A stretch of DNA of 64,000 nucleotides, taken from Lachnospiraceae bacterium G11 (GTDB lineage Bacteria; Bacillota; Clostridia; Lachnospirales; Lachnospiraceae). Shown here one piece after another: positions 34,542 through 43,026 of this stretch; positions within the stretch are counted from its first letter, which is position 1, and every line of letters begins with the position of its first letter. The notes beneath the pieces were generated by a model. That model was not told the DNA's origin, ran no database searches, and saw nothing but the letters and a program-made list of their open reading frames with translations. The DNA lies in contig FMWZ01000004.1 of NCBI GenBank assembly GCA_900103495.1, positions 310,001-374,000 of the forward strand, written 5' to 3'. Made by a program: the position numbers and the translations under genes.

Positions 34542-34567
34542 TAGCGTTAAATCTCAATTTAACGCTA
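34542..34567. repeat. Perfect inverted repeat (11-4-11) upstream of the recombinase gene
   Basis: TAGCGTTAAAT, CTCA, ATTTAACGCTA, located just after the predicted transcription start of the recombinase gene. It is followed by AAAAAG and not by T residues, so it is not a plus-strand terminator. It could be an operator, an RNA hairpin in the leader, or a recombinase-binding site. Confidence 0.65.
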
Positions 34568-34637
34568 AAAAGTAACGAAAATTGGGCTTTTGGAGACTAC
34601 TCTCGACTATATACTCTCATTGAAAGGATTAATGATT

Positions 34638-35702
34638 ATGGGCAGGGATTCAGAATTTAATCGACAAAAAGATCGCTCCTATCGAATTAAGCTTGAAGAA
34701 CTTAAGAAGTCTCTTCCGACTTATACCTATGAGTTTTTGGACTCACGTGTTCAAAGAAATCCACACACGGCTGTGTCATATGCTTATGACATGATCACTT
34801 TCTTAGGATATCTCAAAGAATTCTGCCCTCCTGCAAAGGATTACGCTTTAAACGAAATTCCTGCGGAAATTCTCGATAATTTATCTTTCCAGGACATTAA
34901 TGAATACCAGAAATATTTAAGTGCCAAGGATGTAACCGTAATCGGCGAAAAAGACCTTCAAAATGATATTTCCGGCATTGCCCGTAAAATGTCTGCCTTA
35001 AGGTCCTTTTATAAGTATCAATGTCAGCATGATTTCCTTACAAAAGATCCCACAGTTGGCGCCAATAAACAAAGCCGTAAGGATGACGACCATGTAATCA
35101 TTCGTTTAACTCCATCTGAGGTTGATACTTTTTTAACAACCATTAAAAATTGCGATGTGGGCTCTGACAGGCAACAAAAAATACTTCAGAACACCAGATA
35201 TCGTGATTACGCCATTTTAACCTTGCTTTTACGTACCGGAATCCGTGTTTCCGAGTGCGTCGGACTTGATTTATCGGATATAAATTTCAAGGAAATGTCC
35301 ATGTGCGTTGTTCGTAAAGGCCATAAGGAACATATTTTATACTTTGATGACGTTGTTGAGGATGCTTTAATGGATTACATCCAGTTTGAACGTCCGAAAT
35401 ACATTGAATCCGATAAAGAAAAGGCACTTTTCCTTTCAAACAGGAAAAAGCGCCTTGCTGTACGTTCCATACAGGAAATGGTAGATAAATACGCCAAAGT
35501 TGCGGTTTCTAACAAGAAAATATCGCCTCATAAGATGCGCTCCACTTACGGTACTGCTCTTTATAACAAAACCGGCGATATAAGGCTTGTAGCCGATGTT
35601 TTGGGGCATTCCGACATAAATACAACAGCCAAGCACTATGCAGCATCCGAAGATGCACACAGACGCATGGCTGCCAAAATCGATCCATATTCTGCCGACT
35701 AG
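34638..35702 (+). CDS. Tyrosine recombinase (XerC/XerD-like)
   Basis: 354 residues. N-terminal SAM-like core-binding domain (about 35-140) and catalytic domain with the full set Arg203 (GIRVSE), Lys227, His298-x-x-Arg301 (SPHKMRST), His324 (LGHSDINTT) and Tyr334. Length is somewhat above XerC/XerD (about 300), with a longer N-terminus. Xer proteins resolve chromosome dimers at dif, but similar proteins serve mobile elements; no integron, phage or transposon genes are adjacent, so a housekeeping Xer role is the default. The ATG at 34638 has AAAGGA nine bases upstream. Its TAG shares the CTAG at 35699-35702 with the converging HD gene. Confidence 0.88.
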   Translation: MGRDSEFNRQKDRSYRIKLEELKKSLPTYTYEFLDSRVQRNPHTAVSYAYDMITFLGYLKEFCPPAKDYALNEIPAEILDNLSFQDINEYQKYLSAKDVTVIGEKDLQNDISGIARKMSALRSFYKYQCQHDFLTKDPTVGANKQSRKDDDHVIIRLTPSEVDTFLTTIKNCDVGSDRQQKILQNTRYRDYAILTLLLRTGIRVSECVGLDLSDINFKEMSMCVVRKGHKEHILYFDDVVEDALMDYIQFERPKYIESDKEKALFLSNRKKRLAVRSIQEMVDKYAKVAVSNKKISPHKMRSTYGTALYNKTGDIRLVADVLGHSDINTTAKHYAASEDAHRRMAAKIDPYSAD

Positions 35703-36232
35703 TGTCTATTTAACTTCAACTCTTCCACTGTTTTTTTAACCCTGCTCTTTTCGAGCCAGTACTTCTCCATGGGATTCCTTAAATAGTGCTGAAGAGCATC
35801 GGCATCTTTAATAATGTCATTAAACGGAACATTGTCATCAACCATTTTATCGGAGTGATGATATATTCCTTCTGTAATGGTCCTTATTTCATCCTCGGTA
35901 AAATCACCGGTTTCTCTTAAGAAGGACTCGGCGATTTTTGCTGAAACATGAGCGTGATCATCAGTATCTTCCACGTAATATTTGGCGAAATCATGAAACA
36001 TTCCGGCTATACAGGCCATTTCAGCGGTTTCTTCATCAAAGCCTCTGTATAAGGCCAATAGGGACGCCGCCTGGCCTACGCCGTATGAATGTACGTAAGC
36101 ATTTCGCTTCAATTCTTCATCTTTAAGAGATTTATATTTATCGTCAATATAGTCTCTTACCAGATCAAGCCTTGTAAGATATCTGAAATAGGTTTGCTCA
36201 TTGCCTTCATCTTCAGGATAATCAATTCCCAT
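35699..36232 (-). CDS. HD domain protein (predicted phosphohydrolase)
   Basis: 177 residues. The HD metal-binding pattern is visible: H in AYVHSYGVGQAASLL, the HD pair in GMFHDFAKYY, HH in IYHHSDKM, and a final D in IKDADALQHYL. Such proteins hydrolyse nucleotides or phosphate esters; the substrate is unknown. The best start is ATG 36232 with GGGAGGA upstream, overlapping the end of the AI-2E-type transporter gene by 11 bases, so the two are co-translated. Confidence 0.8.
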   Translation of the reverse strand: MGIDYPEDEGNEQTYFRYLTRLDLVRDYIDDKYKSLKDEELKRNAYVHSYGVGQAASLLALYRGFDEETAEMACIAGMFHDFAKYYVEDTDDHAHVSAKIAESFLRETGDFTEDEIRTITEGIYHHSDKMVDDNVPFNDIIKDADALQHYLRNPMEKYWLEKSRVKKTVEELKLNRH

Positions 36233-37697
36233 CAGAATCCTCCCTGTTTTCTTCCTTTGTTTCATTCTCAGTATCCGAATTCTCTATTTTTGATAAGACT
36301 TCAGCTTTTTTCTCGGCCAGAGCCTCCTTGATTTCTTCGGTTTTATGAGCAATCGAAATAATGGCTTTGTTTTTCTTCCTTTTAAGTCTGGCTTTCTTGG
36401 AAGGCATGGGATCTTCGATTTCACCGCTTATAACATTGCCGGTTTCATCAAGGTGTGGAATGAGGGTTTTGTTGGAGTCAATTTCACCCACATTCATATA
36501 TTGACCTGTATCTTCAGGTAATTCTTTGGCTTTAAGCTTCTTGGTAACGATTCTTCGAACTGCCGAGTATATAACGGCCATTAAAGGAACACCAACAAAC
36601 ATTCCGAATACGTCCCACAATCCGCCAAAGAAAATGATTGCAAATATAATCCAGAAGCTTGATAAGCCTGTTGATTCACCAAGAATCAAAGGTCCTATAA
36701 CATTTCCGTCCAACTGCTGTAATATCAATACGAAAATAACGTAGTATACGCAGTTCATTGGATTACTGATATCTACAATAAGAATCAGCAATGCGGTGGG
36801 TACGGCACCAATGATGGGTCCAAAGAAAGGAATAATGTTGGTTACGCCGATAATAACACTTACCAGAGCCGCATAAGGGATTCCCATTATGGATGTTCCG
36901 ATAAAGCAAAGGACACCGATAATTGTAGAATCTATGATTTTACCAATGAAGAAATTAATAAATGTCTTGTTGGCGTAGCGGGTTTCTCTGAGAATTTTGT
37001 TGGTGGTATCAATGCTGCAAAATGCATACAATATCTTCTTTGCCTGGGCAGCAAGAGTTTCCTTTGAAGCCAAAAGATAAATTGAAATGATAAAACCGAT
37101 AATAAAGTTCCATAATACCTTAATAAAGGAAAGGATGCTTAATGAAACTGATTTAATAAGCTGGCTGGCCTGAGGAATTATGGTCTGAGTGAGCCAGTCT
37201 TCGAACTGTTTGGAGTAAACAGCAACGTTTTCTTCGACAAAACGTGCGACTTCCGGGTTGTCATCGAAAAGCTTGTTAACCCATTTATATACGTTATCAG
37301 TATAAACATCAAAGTTATTGACGATGCTCATGATACTGGGTATCAACTGAGACATAATCATAACGATAATTCCGTATACTATTGCGATAAAAAGTAAAGC
37401 CGTAAGAATAATACCGATTGCTCTTATGGGCTTTTTGCATTTAAGGGGATCTTTTTTAAAGACTTTCCTGAATAGTGGATAAAGCCATTTCTTCTCAATA
37501 AAATTAAGGATCGGAGAAGCTATGTAAGCTATAATAAATCCATCAAGAATAGGAACAAGAATGCTGTACAGGGTATTCATGTTTCCTTTGAATTTTTCAC
37601 CGTGAAAAACAAGATACCACAAAAGAATTCCTGCCGCTAAAACAAGAAAAGCCGTTAAACCTTTAAGTACGTATTTTTTGTTAAAATTGAACTTCAT
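36222..37697 (-). CDS. AI-2E transporter family membrane protein (PerM-like)
   Basis: 491 residues with about eight membrane segments in the typical AI-2E/PerM order; family landmarks are IGVTNIIPFFGPIIGAVPTALL, LQQLDGNVIGPLILG and GLWDVFGMFVGVPLMAV. Members export diverse small compounds or ions; the autoinducer-2 name is historical and the substrate here is unknown. A long charged cytoplasmic C-terminus (about 400-491, Lys/Glu rich) is present. It is transcribed divergently from ttcA. Confidence 0.88.
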   Translation of the reverse strand: MKFNFNKKYVLKGLTAFLVLAAGILLWYLVFHGEKFKGNMNTLYSILVPILDGFIIAYIASPILNFIEKKWLYPLFRKVFKKDPLKCKKPIRAIGIILTALLFIAIVYGIIVMIMSQLIPSIMSIVNNFDVYTDNVYKWVNKLFDDNPEVARFVEENVAVYSKQFEDWLTQTIIPQASQLIKSVSLSILSFIKVLWNFIIGFIISIYLLASKETLAAQAKKILYAFCSIDTTNKILRETRYANKTFINFFIGKIIDSTIIGVLCFIGTSIMGIPYAALVSVIIGVTNIIPFFGPIIGAVPTALLILIVDISNPMNCVYYVIFVLILQQLDGNVIGPLILGESTGLSSFWIIFAIIFFGGLWDVFGMFVGVPLMAVIYSAVRRIVTKKLKAKELPEDTGQYMNVGEIDSNKTLIPHLDETGNVISGEIEDPMPSKKARLKRKKNKAIISIAHKTEEIKEALAEKKAEVLSKIENSDTENETKEENREDSDGN

Positions 37698-37732
37698 ATG
37701 CGCCCTGCCTGTTATTTTATGTTAACAATTAA

Positions 37733-37761
37733 ATTATACTACTTTCGTTAGACAATTAAAA
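37733..37761 (-). promoter_or_regulatory. Putative promoter of the AI-2E family gene
   Basis: On the minus strand TATAAT (37738-37733) with TTTTAA (37761-37756) at 17 bases. It overlaps the divergent ttcA promoter, so the two probably compete for polymerase. Confidence 0.55.
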
Positions 37762-37777
37762 GGACATATGATATCAT
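37749..37777 (+). promoter_or_regulatory. Promoter of ttcA, implying a leaderless mRNA
   Basis: TAGACA (37749-37754), a 17-base spacer and TATCAT (37772-37777). The -10 ends seven bases before the ttcA ATG, so transcription would start at or next to the start codon. Confidence 0.6.
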
Positions 37778-37784
37778 CATCACT

Positions 37785-38525
37785 ATGAAAATACAGCAGT
37801 TATACAGCGTAGTTAGAAAAGCAATAGATGAATTTGAAATGATAGATGAGGGAGACAAAATCGCCATTGGAATCTCCGGCGGAAAGGACTCTCTCACTCT
37901 TTTGTATGCTCTTGCAGGCATCAGAAAGTTCTATCCCAAGAAATTTGATATCATAGCAATCACCGTTGACTTGGGCTTTGGCAACTTGAATCTTGAGGAA
38001 ATCAAGAAACTCTGCAATGAGCTTGAGGTTGAATACAAAATTGTTGAAACAGAAATCGCGGACATTGTATTTAACCAAAGAAAGGAATCCAGCCCCTGCT
38101 CTTTATGTGCCAAAATGAGAAAAGGCGCCTTAAATGACGCCATTAAAGAGTGCGGATGTAATAAAGTAGCATACGCTCATCACAAAGATGATGTGGTGGC
38201 TACCATGATGATGTCATTAATTTATGAGGGAAGGTTTCATACCTTCAGACCTATTACATATCTTGACAGATCTGAACTTACAGTAATAAGACCCTTCATC
38301 TACATGGATGAAGCAGATGTAATCGGATTCGTTAATAAATACAAGGTGCCTGTTGTCAAAAGTCCCTGTCCTGTGGACGGCATAACAAAGCGCCAATATG
38401 TTTCCGACCTTATTGCCTCCATAAACAGGGAGACTCCCGGCGTTAAGAATCGCATGTTTGCTGCCATAAAAGATTATCCTCTGGACGGATGGACAAGAAA
38501 GCGAAACGGAAGGCAGCCGCTATGA
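37785..38525 (+). CDS. ttcA: tRNA 2-thiocytidine biosynthesis protein TtcA family
   Basis: 246 residues. PP-loop ATPase motif SGGKDS (31-36) plus the C-x-x-C pair C105/C108 and a third cysteine C195 (KSPCPVDG), which fits TtcA, the iron-sulfur enzyme that thiolates C32 of tRNA. Other members of this PP-loop group exist, so the exact tRNA position is inferred. No ribosome binding site lies at the usual distance (AAAAGGA is 22 bases away), in line with a leaderless transcript. Its last six bases overlap the converging sensor kinase gene. Confidence 0.82.
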   Translation: MKIQQLYSVVRKAIDEFEMIDEGDKIAIGISGGKDSLTLLYALAGIRKFYPKKFDIIAITVDLGFGNLNLEEIKKLCNELEVEYKIVETEIADIVFNQRKESSPCSLCAKMRKGALNDAIKECGCNKVAYAHHKDDVVATMMMSLIYEGRFHTFRPITYLDRSELTVIRPFIYMDEADVIGFVNKYKVPVVKSPCPVDGITKRQYVSDLIASINRETPGVKNRMFAAIKDYPLDGWTRKRNGRQPL

Positions 38526-41500
38526 TTTGTCCTTTTTATTTGCAAAGGATTGCAGAGTCTGTAATAAAAGCGATATATTGATAGGTTTTGAAACGAAGGC
38601 ATTCATTCCTGCATCTTTGGCCCTTAGCTTGTCGTCATCGAAAGCGTTTGCGGTCATGGCTATGATAGGAATCGAAGCCTTTTTTTCGTCCTCAAATACT
38701 CTGATTTGCCTTGTTGCTTCGTAACCGTCAAGAATCGGCATCTGAATGTCCATCAGGATGAAATCAAAATGATCGGCATCTGCATTCTTAAGAGCTTCTA
38801 CGGCAATACTGCCATCCTCAGCTTCTTCAACAATAATACCCTCATCTTCGAGAATATCTCTGGCAATCTCCCTGTTGAACTCATTATCTTCTACAAGAAG
38901 CACTCTTCTGCCCTTCAAATCAATTTCAACCGCAGTATCTTCCAATGACACGGGGCTGAAGCTAAAGTCAACAATTTTAAGTTTAATATCTACAAATACT
39001 TTTGTGCCTTCTCCAAGTTTTGTCTCAAGGCGGATATCACCGCCCATCAAATCAAGAAGCTGCTTGGTGATGGCCATGCCAAGTCCTGTACCCTGAACGC
39101 CGGATGTGGTTGAATTCTTTTCTCTTGTAAAGGCTTCAAATATATGCTTTACATAGTCTTCAGTCATACCGATACCATTATCGATAATGGCAAAACTGAA
39201 TGCTGCAAAGCCTGCCTCATTACATTCAACCTGTTTAATGTTGTAAATTACTTTACCGCCGGGATTAGTGTATTTAACGGCATTGGAAAGAAGATTTATA
39301 AATACCTGGTTCATGCGCAAAGGATCTGCCAAGACTTCCTCATTGGTGATACCATCGAAATTAAGCTCCATATCAATGGACTTATCCTTTGCCATTTCCC
39401 TTATCATGGTAACAATTTCTTCATTTTGCTTTATTATATTGTATCTGGTTTCGGTAAGGACAACTTTACCGGATTCAATTCTTGCCATATCAAGAACATC
39501 ATTAATAAGGTCAAGCAGGTGTTTGCTTGAAATGGAAATCTTTTCAAGACACTCTGAAACCTTGGAAGAATCATTCATGTTCTTCATGGCAATATTTGTA
39601 AAGCCCTGAATTGCATTCATGGGCGTTCTTATATCGTGGCTCATGTTAAAGAGGAAGCTGCTCTTGGCTTTATTTGCATGCTCAGCGTTGCTCCTTGCTT
39701 CTTCCAGAATAGCCTGTCTCTCTTCCAGTGCCTTCTTCTGATCTTCTGCCTTTAAGCTGGAATCAAGCATTTCGGCACGGGCAGAGTCGATACCCATGAA
39801 TGAGGCAACAATTTCCGTTGCGACACCTTCTTTTCGCTCCACAACCTGAACTATGGCTCTTCGCCAGGAGTTTATTACACTTGGCATTCTGAAGATAAAC
39901 TCTCTTCTATCATCATTTTCCAGGTATTTTTGCATGTTCTGAGGCATGGAAAGATTAATCCATACGTCAAAGTATTCTGATCTTAACTGATATGAGAATA
40001 AGCGCATTGCTTTGCTGTAGTCACCGCTTGCAAGGCTGTCTGCATCAAAATTATCCGATGCCTTAATGGTTCTGAAAGTACCATGCTCCAAATCAACCAT
40101 AAACAAAGCATCATACTCTTCCATCATCTTTTCGGTAATATATTTATTACAGATTTCATCATCTCTGTCGGCAAATGCCAATGCCAGACCTGTGGGATAT
40201 TCTTTCTCATCGTCAATCTTGACGACTTTAAGCTCGTTATAACGCAGGTCACCATTCTCATCCAACACACGATATACAATTGACATGGATTTCTTTTCGC
40301 TTAACTGCTCAAGCATGTTTGGCAGGGCAACTCTGTCTGCAAATTCCTCCCTGTCATCCTCACAGACATATTTATTTATAAATGTGCGAATAATGTCAGT
40401 GTATCTTGGGGTCTTATTTAACAGATTTCCGATAGTGTCTTTGTATTTGAGTGAAAGCTGATATGAACTCATATTTCCGGTCTCAGGATCCACATACAAT
40501 ACTGAAGAATATTCACTGGCAAGGATGTTAATAATATTGCTGTTTTGCAGCATATCCTTCTGCAATTCGATTTCCTGTCTTGTTTCAAAATCAATATTTC
40601 TGGTACCAAAAATAAGACCGTTGGGATTGTCCTTGTCGGTAACAAATTTCAATTCATAGAAAAGCTTTTCTCCTTTGATATCAAATACGGTATGGACAAT
40701 ATAAGAGTCCATATCATTAAGCATTTCAAGAATAACGGACCTGGTTGTATCGTGTGTAAATCTTTCTCTCTCTTCAGGAACAACAATTTTGTTCAGGAAA
40801 AAAGTAAGTTTCTCCCTAAACTTGGAATTCTTTCTTTGCTTTCCGAGGATCTCTCTAAACAGCGGGCTGATATAATATATGGTCTCCTCGTCGGTAACCA
40901 TATCAACATAGCTTACGCTTTCAAAGTCTCTTGACATTCCAAGAAGTGCCGAATCTCTAAGTCTTTGTTTATCGAGATTGGCATGTTCCGTTGTAATATC
41001 GTGTAATACAAATACAGCATTAACATCCTTGTGAGCATTCTCGCGGGATGTGAAAATCATCATCTTAATCCATTTTTTTGTTCCGTCAAACATGTAGCTT
41101 CTAAATTGAAGCTCATGCATTCTGTTGCCTTCATCATCGGAACGAATCAGGTTAAGACGGTTGAAATCTCTTACAAAGCTCTCTCTGTCGGTAAGAATTT
41201 TGTTGGAGAGCAGATACTCGGTATAATCTGTAAAACGCATGGGGTTTGGCAGATTAATACGACCTGTAACATTGACATATTCCCCTGCTATTCTTTCGAT
41301 GATATCCGAGGTAATTACATCCTTGGTGAGGTTGGCCTCGAAATATGCAACAGCATTTTCATTTATGGAATCCTTATAAATCTGAATCTGTTTAAACTTA
41401 TATTCCAGTTCTGATGAATGAGAAGCGGATTTAATGACAAGATAAACTATTCCCGTAAGTCCCAGGATAATTGATACAAAAAAGCCATAAAATACAGCAG

Positions 41501-42344
41501 CTTCCTTTCCGCTTCCAAGAAGTGACGAATAATGTAATCGGTCAGGTATCCATTTATCCTCAAGCTTAACAATACTGTTTTCTTTAAATAACTCTTCAAG
41601 CTCTGAATTAATAGCAAGTCTTAACTTATTGTTATTCTTGGCAACACCTATACATACTCTGTCACTTTCGACTTCCAAAAGAGACGTATATTTAAACAGA
41701 TTCTCGTCAACAATAATAAAATGCCCTGTATTCTTACGAAGCACGGCATAGTCAATTTCACCCTTCTTTAAGGCGTCAAAAAGGGATGTATTAGTATCAT
41801 AGGTTTTGGCTCTTGGTGTTAAATCAAAATCCTTAATAAAGTCGCTTTGGCATTCTTCAACAATGCCAAAAATACCTTTTTTAAAGTCTATATCTGTATC
41901 TTTGATGTTCCTGTTTCCGAAAATTGCAAAAGGATTATTATATATGGAAAGTGTAGGCAGAATATCTTTTGTGGGATTTAAAGTCTTATCTGAGTAAGAC
42001 ATGATAAGATCGGCCTCGCCATTATTAACAGCCGTTAATGCTTCGGACCAGACCATAGGTTTTATTTCCACATTCATATATAATCTGTTGCCCAGACGAT
42101 TGGCTAAATCAACGTCCAGACCAACAAATTCACCTTTGGAATCAAAATAAGAATAAGGAGCATTGTCCTTATCCATAACCACTATTAAAGTCTGGTTGTA
42201 CGAGTTGTCGGAAGGAAGTCTTTCCGGTTGAACATTGATAACTGGCTTTGATTCCGTATAAAGATACGTAATCATCCATATTACAGCAATCAGAATATAT
42301 GAAATTAGAATTGTAAGCAGTATTGTTCTTCTTTTGGAATTCAC
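38520..42344 (-). CDS. Hybrid sensor histidine kinase/response regulator with a solute-binding-protein sensor
   Basis: About 1274 residues. In order: a membrane segment (~7-28), an extracytoplasmic family-3 solute-binding domain (~50-268: VVMDKDNAPYSYFDSKGEFVGLD, GEADLIMSYSDK), a second membrane segment (~282-304), four tandem PAS-like sensor blocks of ~125 residues (~330-860), a coiled coil, HisKA with the phospho-accepting His at ~903 (MSHDIRTPMN), HATPase_c (NLLSNAVKY, DNGIGM, GTGLGMAI), and a receiver domain with Asp at ~1199 (LMDIQMP). It probably senses an amino-acid-like ligand outside the cell. No output regulator gene is adjacent. The start is best placed at GTG 42344, ten bases after AGAGGT. 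Confidence 0.88.
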   Translation of the reverse strand: MNSKRRTILLTILISYILIAVIWMITYLYTESKPVINVQPERLPSDNSYNQTLIVVMDKDNAPYSYFDSKGEFVGLDVDLANRLGNRLYMNVEIKPMVWSEALTAVNNGEADLIMSYSDKTLNPTKDILPTLSIYNNPFAIFGNRNIKDTDIDFKKGIFGIVEECQSDFIKDFDLTPRAKTYDTNTSLFDALKKGEIDYAVLRKNTGHFIIVDENLFKYTSLLEVESDRVCIGVAKNNNKLRLAINSELEELFKENSIVKLEDKWIPDRLHYSSLLGSGKEAAVFYGFFVSIILGLTGIVYLVIKSASHSSELEYKFKQIQIYKDSINENAVAYFEANLTKDVITSDIIERIAGEYVNVTGRINLPNPMRFTDYTEYLLSNKILTDRESFVRDFNRLNLIRSDDEGNRMHELQFRSYMFDGTKKWIKMMIFTSRENAHKDVNAVFVLHDITTEHANLDKQRLRDSALLGMSRDFESVSYVDMVTDEETIYYISPLFREILGKQRKNSKFREKLTFFLNKIVVPEERERFTHDTTRSVILEMLNDMDSYIVHTVFDIKGEKLFYELKFVTDKDNPNGLIFGTRNIDFETRQEIELQKDMLQNSNIINILASEYSSVLYVDPETGNMSSYQLSLKYKDTIGNLLNKTPRYTDIIRTFINKYVCEDDREEFADRVALPNMLEQLSEKKSMSIVYRVLDENGDLRYNELKVVKIDDEKEYPTGLALAFADRDDEICNKYITEKMMEEYDALFMVDLEHGTFRTIKASDNFDADSLASGDYSKAMRLFSYQLRSEYFDVWINLSMPQNMQKYLENDDRREFIFRMPSVINSWRRAIVQVVERKEGVATEIVASFMGIDSARAEMLDSSLKAEDQKKALEERQAILEEARSNAEHANKAKSSFLFNMSHDIRTPMNAIQGFTNIAMKNMNDSSKVSECLEKISISSKHLLDLINDVLDMARIESGKVVLTETRYNIIKQNEEIVTMIREMAKDKSIDMELNFDGITNEEVLADPLRMNQVFINLLSNAVKYTNPGGKVIYNIKQVECNEAGFAAFSFAIIDNGIGMTEDYVKHIFEAFTREKNSTTSGVQGTGLGMAITKQLLDLMGGDIRLETKLGEGTKVFVDIKLKIVDFSFSPVSLEDTAVEIDLKGRRVLLVEDNEFNREIARDILEDEGIIVEEAEDGSIAVEALKNADADHFDFILMDIQMPILDGYEATRQIRVFEDEKKASIPIIAMTANAFDDDKLRAKDAGMNAFVSKPINISLLLQTLQSFANKKDKS

Positions 42345-42414
42345 TGCAGGATACACCTCTTAATCAGAATTAAATACCCTTAAATTTGCCTATACAAATT
42401 CCGCTATTTTCTTT

Positions 42415-42444
42415 ATATTATCATATTTTTAGGCAATTTAACAA
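42415..42444 (-). promoter_or_regulatory. Putative promoter of the hybrid kinase gene
   Basis: On the minus strand TTGTTA (42444-42439), an 18-base spacer and TAATAT (42420-42415). Confidence 0.5.
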
Positions 42445-42483
42445 GTATAATCCAGTATCCTGAATGATAAAATGAAACAATTA

Positions 42484-42819
42484 TTACAGATTAAATTCGT
42501 AAGAATAATAGGGAATGATTATATTCTGTCCGGAATAAATATCCTCATCCTCTTTAATGTGATTTATTGATCTTACTTCATTAATATAGTCTTCTATGGA
42601 ACCCTTGGACATTTCGGCATATTCACAGGCAATTGAATATAATGAAGAACCGTATTCGATTGTAATGCTCTTATAATACTTATTAAGCTCTTCTGTATTA
42701 TCTTTGGCCTTTGATGAAAATGCAAAGCCCAATACAACAAACAGTATAATAAGGATTGTTGCACCGATAAGCATTGCCACTCTTCTTCTTAATTGAATTA
42801 CTCGTTGTCTTCTTGTCAT
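42484..42819 (-). CDS. LysM domain membrane protein (YneA-like, divergent from lexA)
   Basis: 111 residues: a basic N-terminus (MTRRQRVIQLRRR), one membrane segment (about 14-34) and an extracytoplasmic LysM domain (about 50-107: ITIEYGSSLYSIACEY ... DIYSGQNIIIPYY). The size, topology and divergent position next to lexA match YneA of Bacillus, an SOS-induced inhibitor of cell division. The sequence similarity to YneA itself cannot be judged beyond the shared architecture. Its promoter is overlapped by LexA-like boxes, which strongly supports SOS control. GGGGGTG lies upstream of the ATG. Confidence 0.8.
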   Translation of the reverse strand: MTRRQRVIQLRRRVAMLIGATILIILFVVLGFAFSSKAKDNTEELNKYYKSITIEYGSSLYSIACEYAEMSKGSIEDYINEVRSINHIKEDEDIYSGQNIIIPYYSYEFNL

Positions 42820-42866
42820 ATATACACCCCCATGTATCCTGAAACAAGTTAATCAAAAATACGTTC

Positions 42867-42880
42867 GGAACCTTTGTTCG
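42867..42880. promoter_or_regulatory. LexA box 1 (best match)
   Basis: GGAACCTTTGTTCG contains a perfect GAAC-N4-GTTC; read on the minus strand it matches the Firmicute SOS consensus CGAACRNRYGTTYC at 13 of 14 positions. It lies just downstream of the -10 of the LysM gene. Confidence 0.8.
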
Positions 42881-42885
42881 ATATA

Positions 42886-42914
42886 ATAATACAGAACATT
42901 GGTTTGGGTGTCAA
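42886..42914 (-). promoter_or_regulatory. Strong promoter of the LysM gene
   Basis: On the minus strand TTGACA (42914-42909), a 17-base spacer and TATTAT (42891-42886). Confidence 0.85.
42893..42906. promoter_or_regulatory. LexA-like box 2 (weaker)
   Basis: AGAACATTGGTTTG carries GAAC-N4-GTTT and sits in the spacer of the LysM gene promoter. Confidence 0.5.
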
Positions 42915-42933
42915 TAGTTTTTCGTAAAAAATT

Positions 42934-42947
42934 CGAACAAATTTTTG
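42934..42947. promoter_or_regulatory. LexA-like box 3 (near the lexA promoter)
   Basis: CGAACAAATTTTTG matches the SOS consensus except for a T replacing the G of the second half-site and the final base. It lies ten bases upstream of the lexA -35, so it could mediate autorepression. Confidence 0.5.
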
Positions 42948-42956
42948 GAATATATG

Positions 42957-42985
42957 TTTGCTTTTTCCAAATCCTATGTTATAAT
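42957..42985 (+). promoter_or_regulatory. lexA promoter
   Basis: TTTGCT (42957-42962), a 17-base spacer and TATAAT (42980-42985) with an upstream TGT (extended -10), which compensates for the poor -35. Confidence 0.7.
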
Positions 42986-43026
42986 CAATTTGTAAACACA
43001 AACAATGATACCTAGGGAGGGTCTTT

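Noticed and set aside
34542-34567. Inverted repeat as the chromosomal dif site
   Set aside because: The centre is 4 bases and not 6, and the arms do not resemble the Firmicute dif arms I know; it is also inside a gene leader.
34638-35702. Tyrosine recombinase as sign of a prophage or integrative element
   Set aside because: No phage, conjugation, relaxase or cargo genes occur nearby, no tRNA attachment site is present, and flanking genes are housekeeping.
36222-37697. AI-2E family gene as evidence of quorum sensing
   Set aside because: The family name is historical; no luxS or lsr-type genes lie in the window.
42382-42440. Inverted AAATTTGCCTA / TAGGCAATTT upstream of the hybrid kinase as an operator
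   Set aside because: The arms are imperfect, AT-rich and about 40 bases apart in an AT-rich promoter region, so chance is a sufficient explanation.
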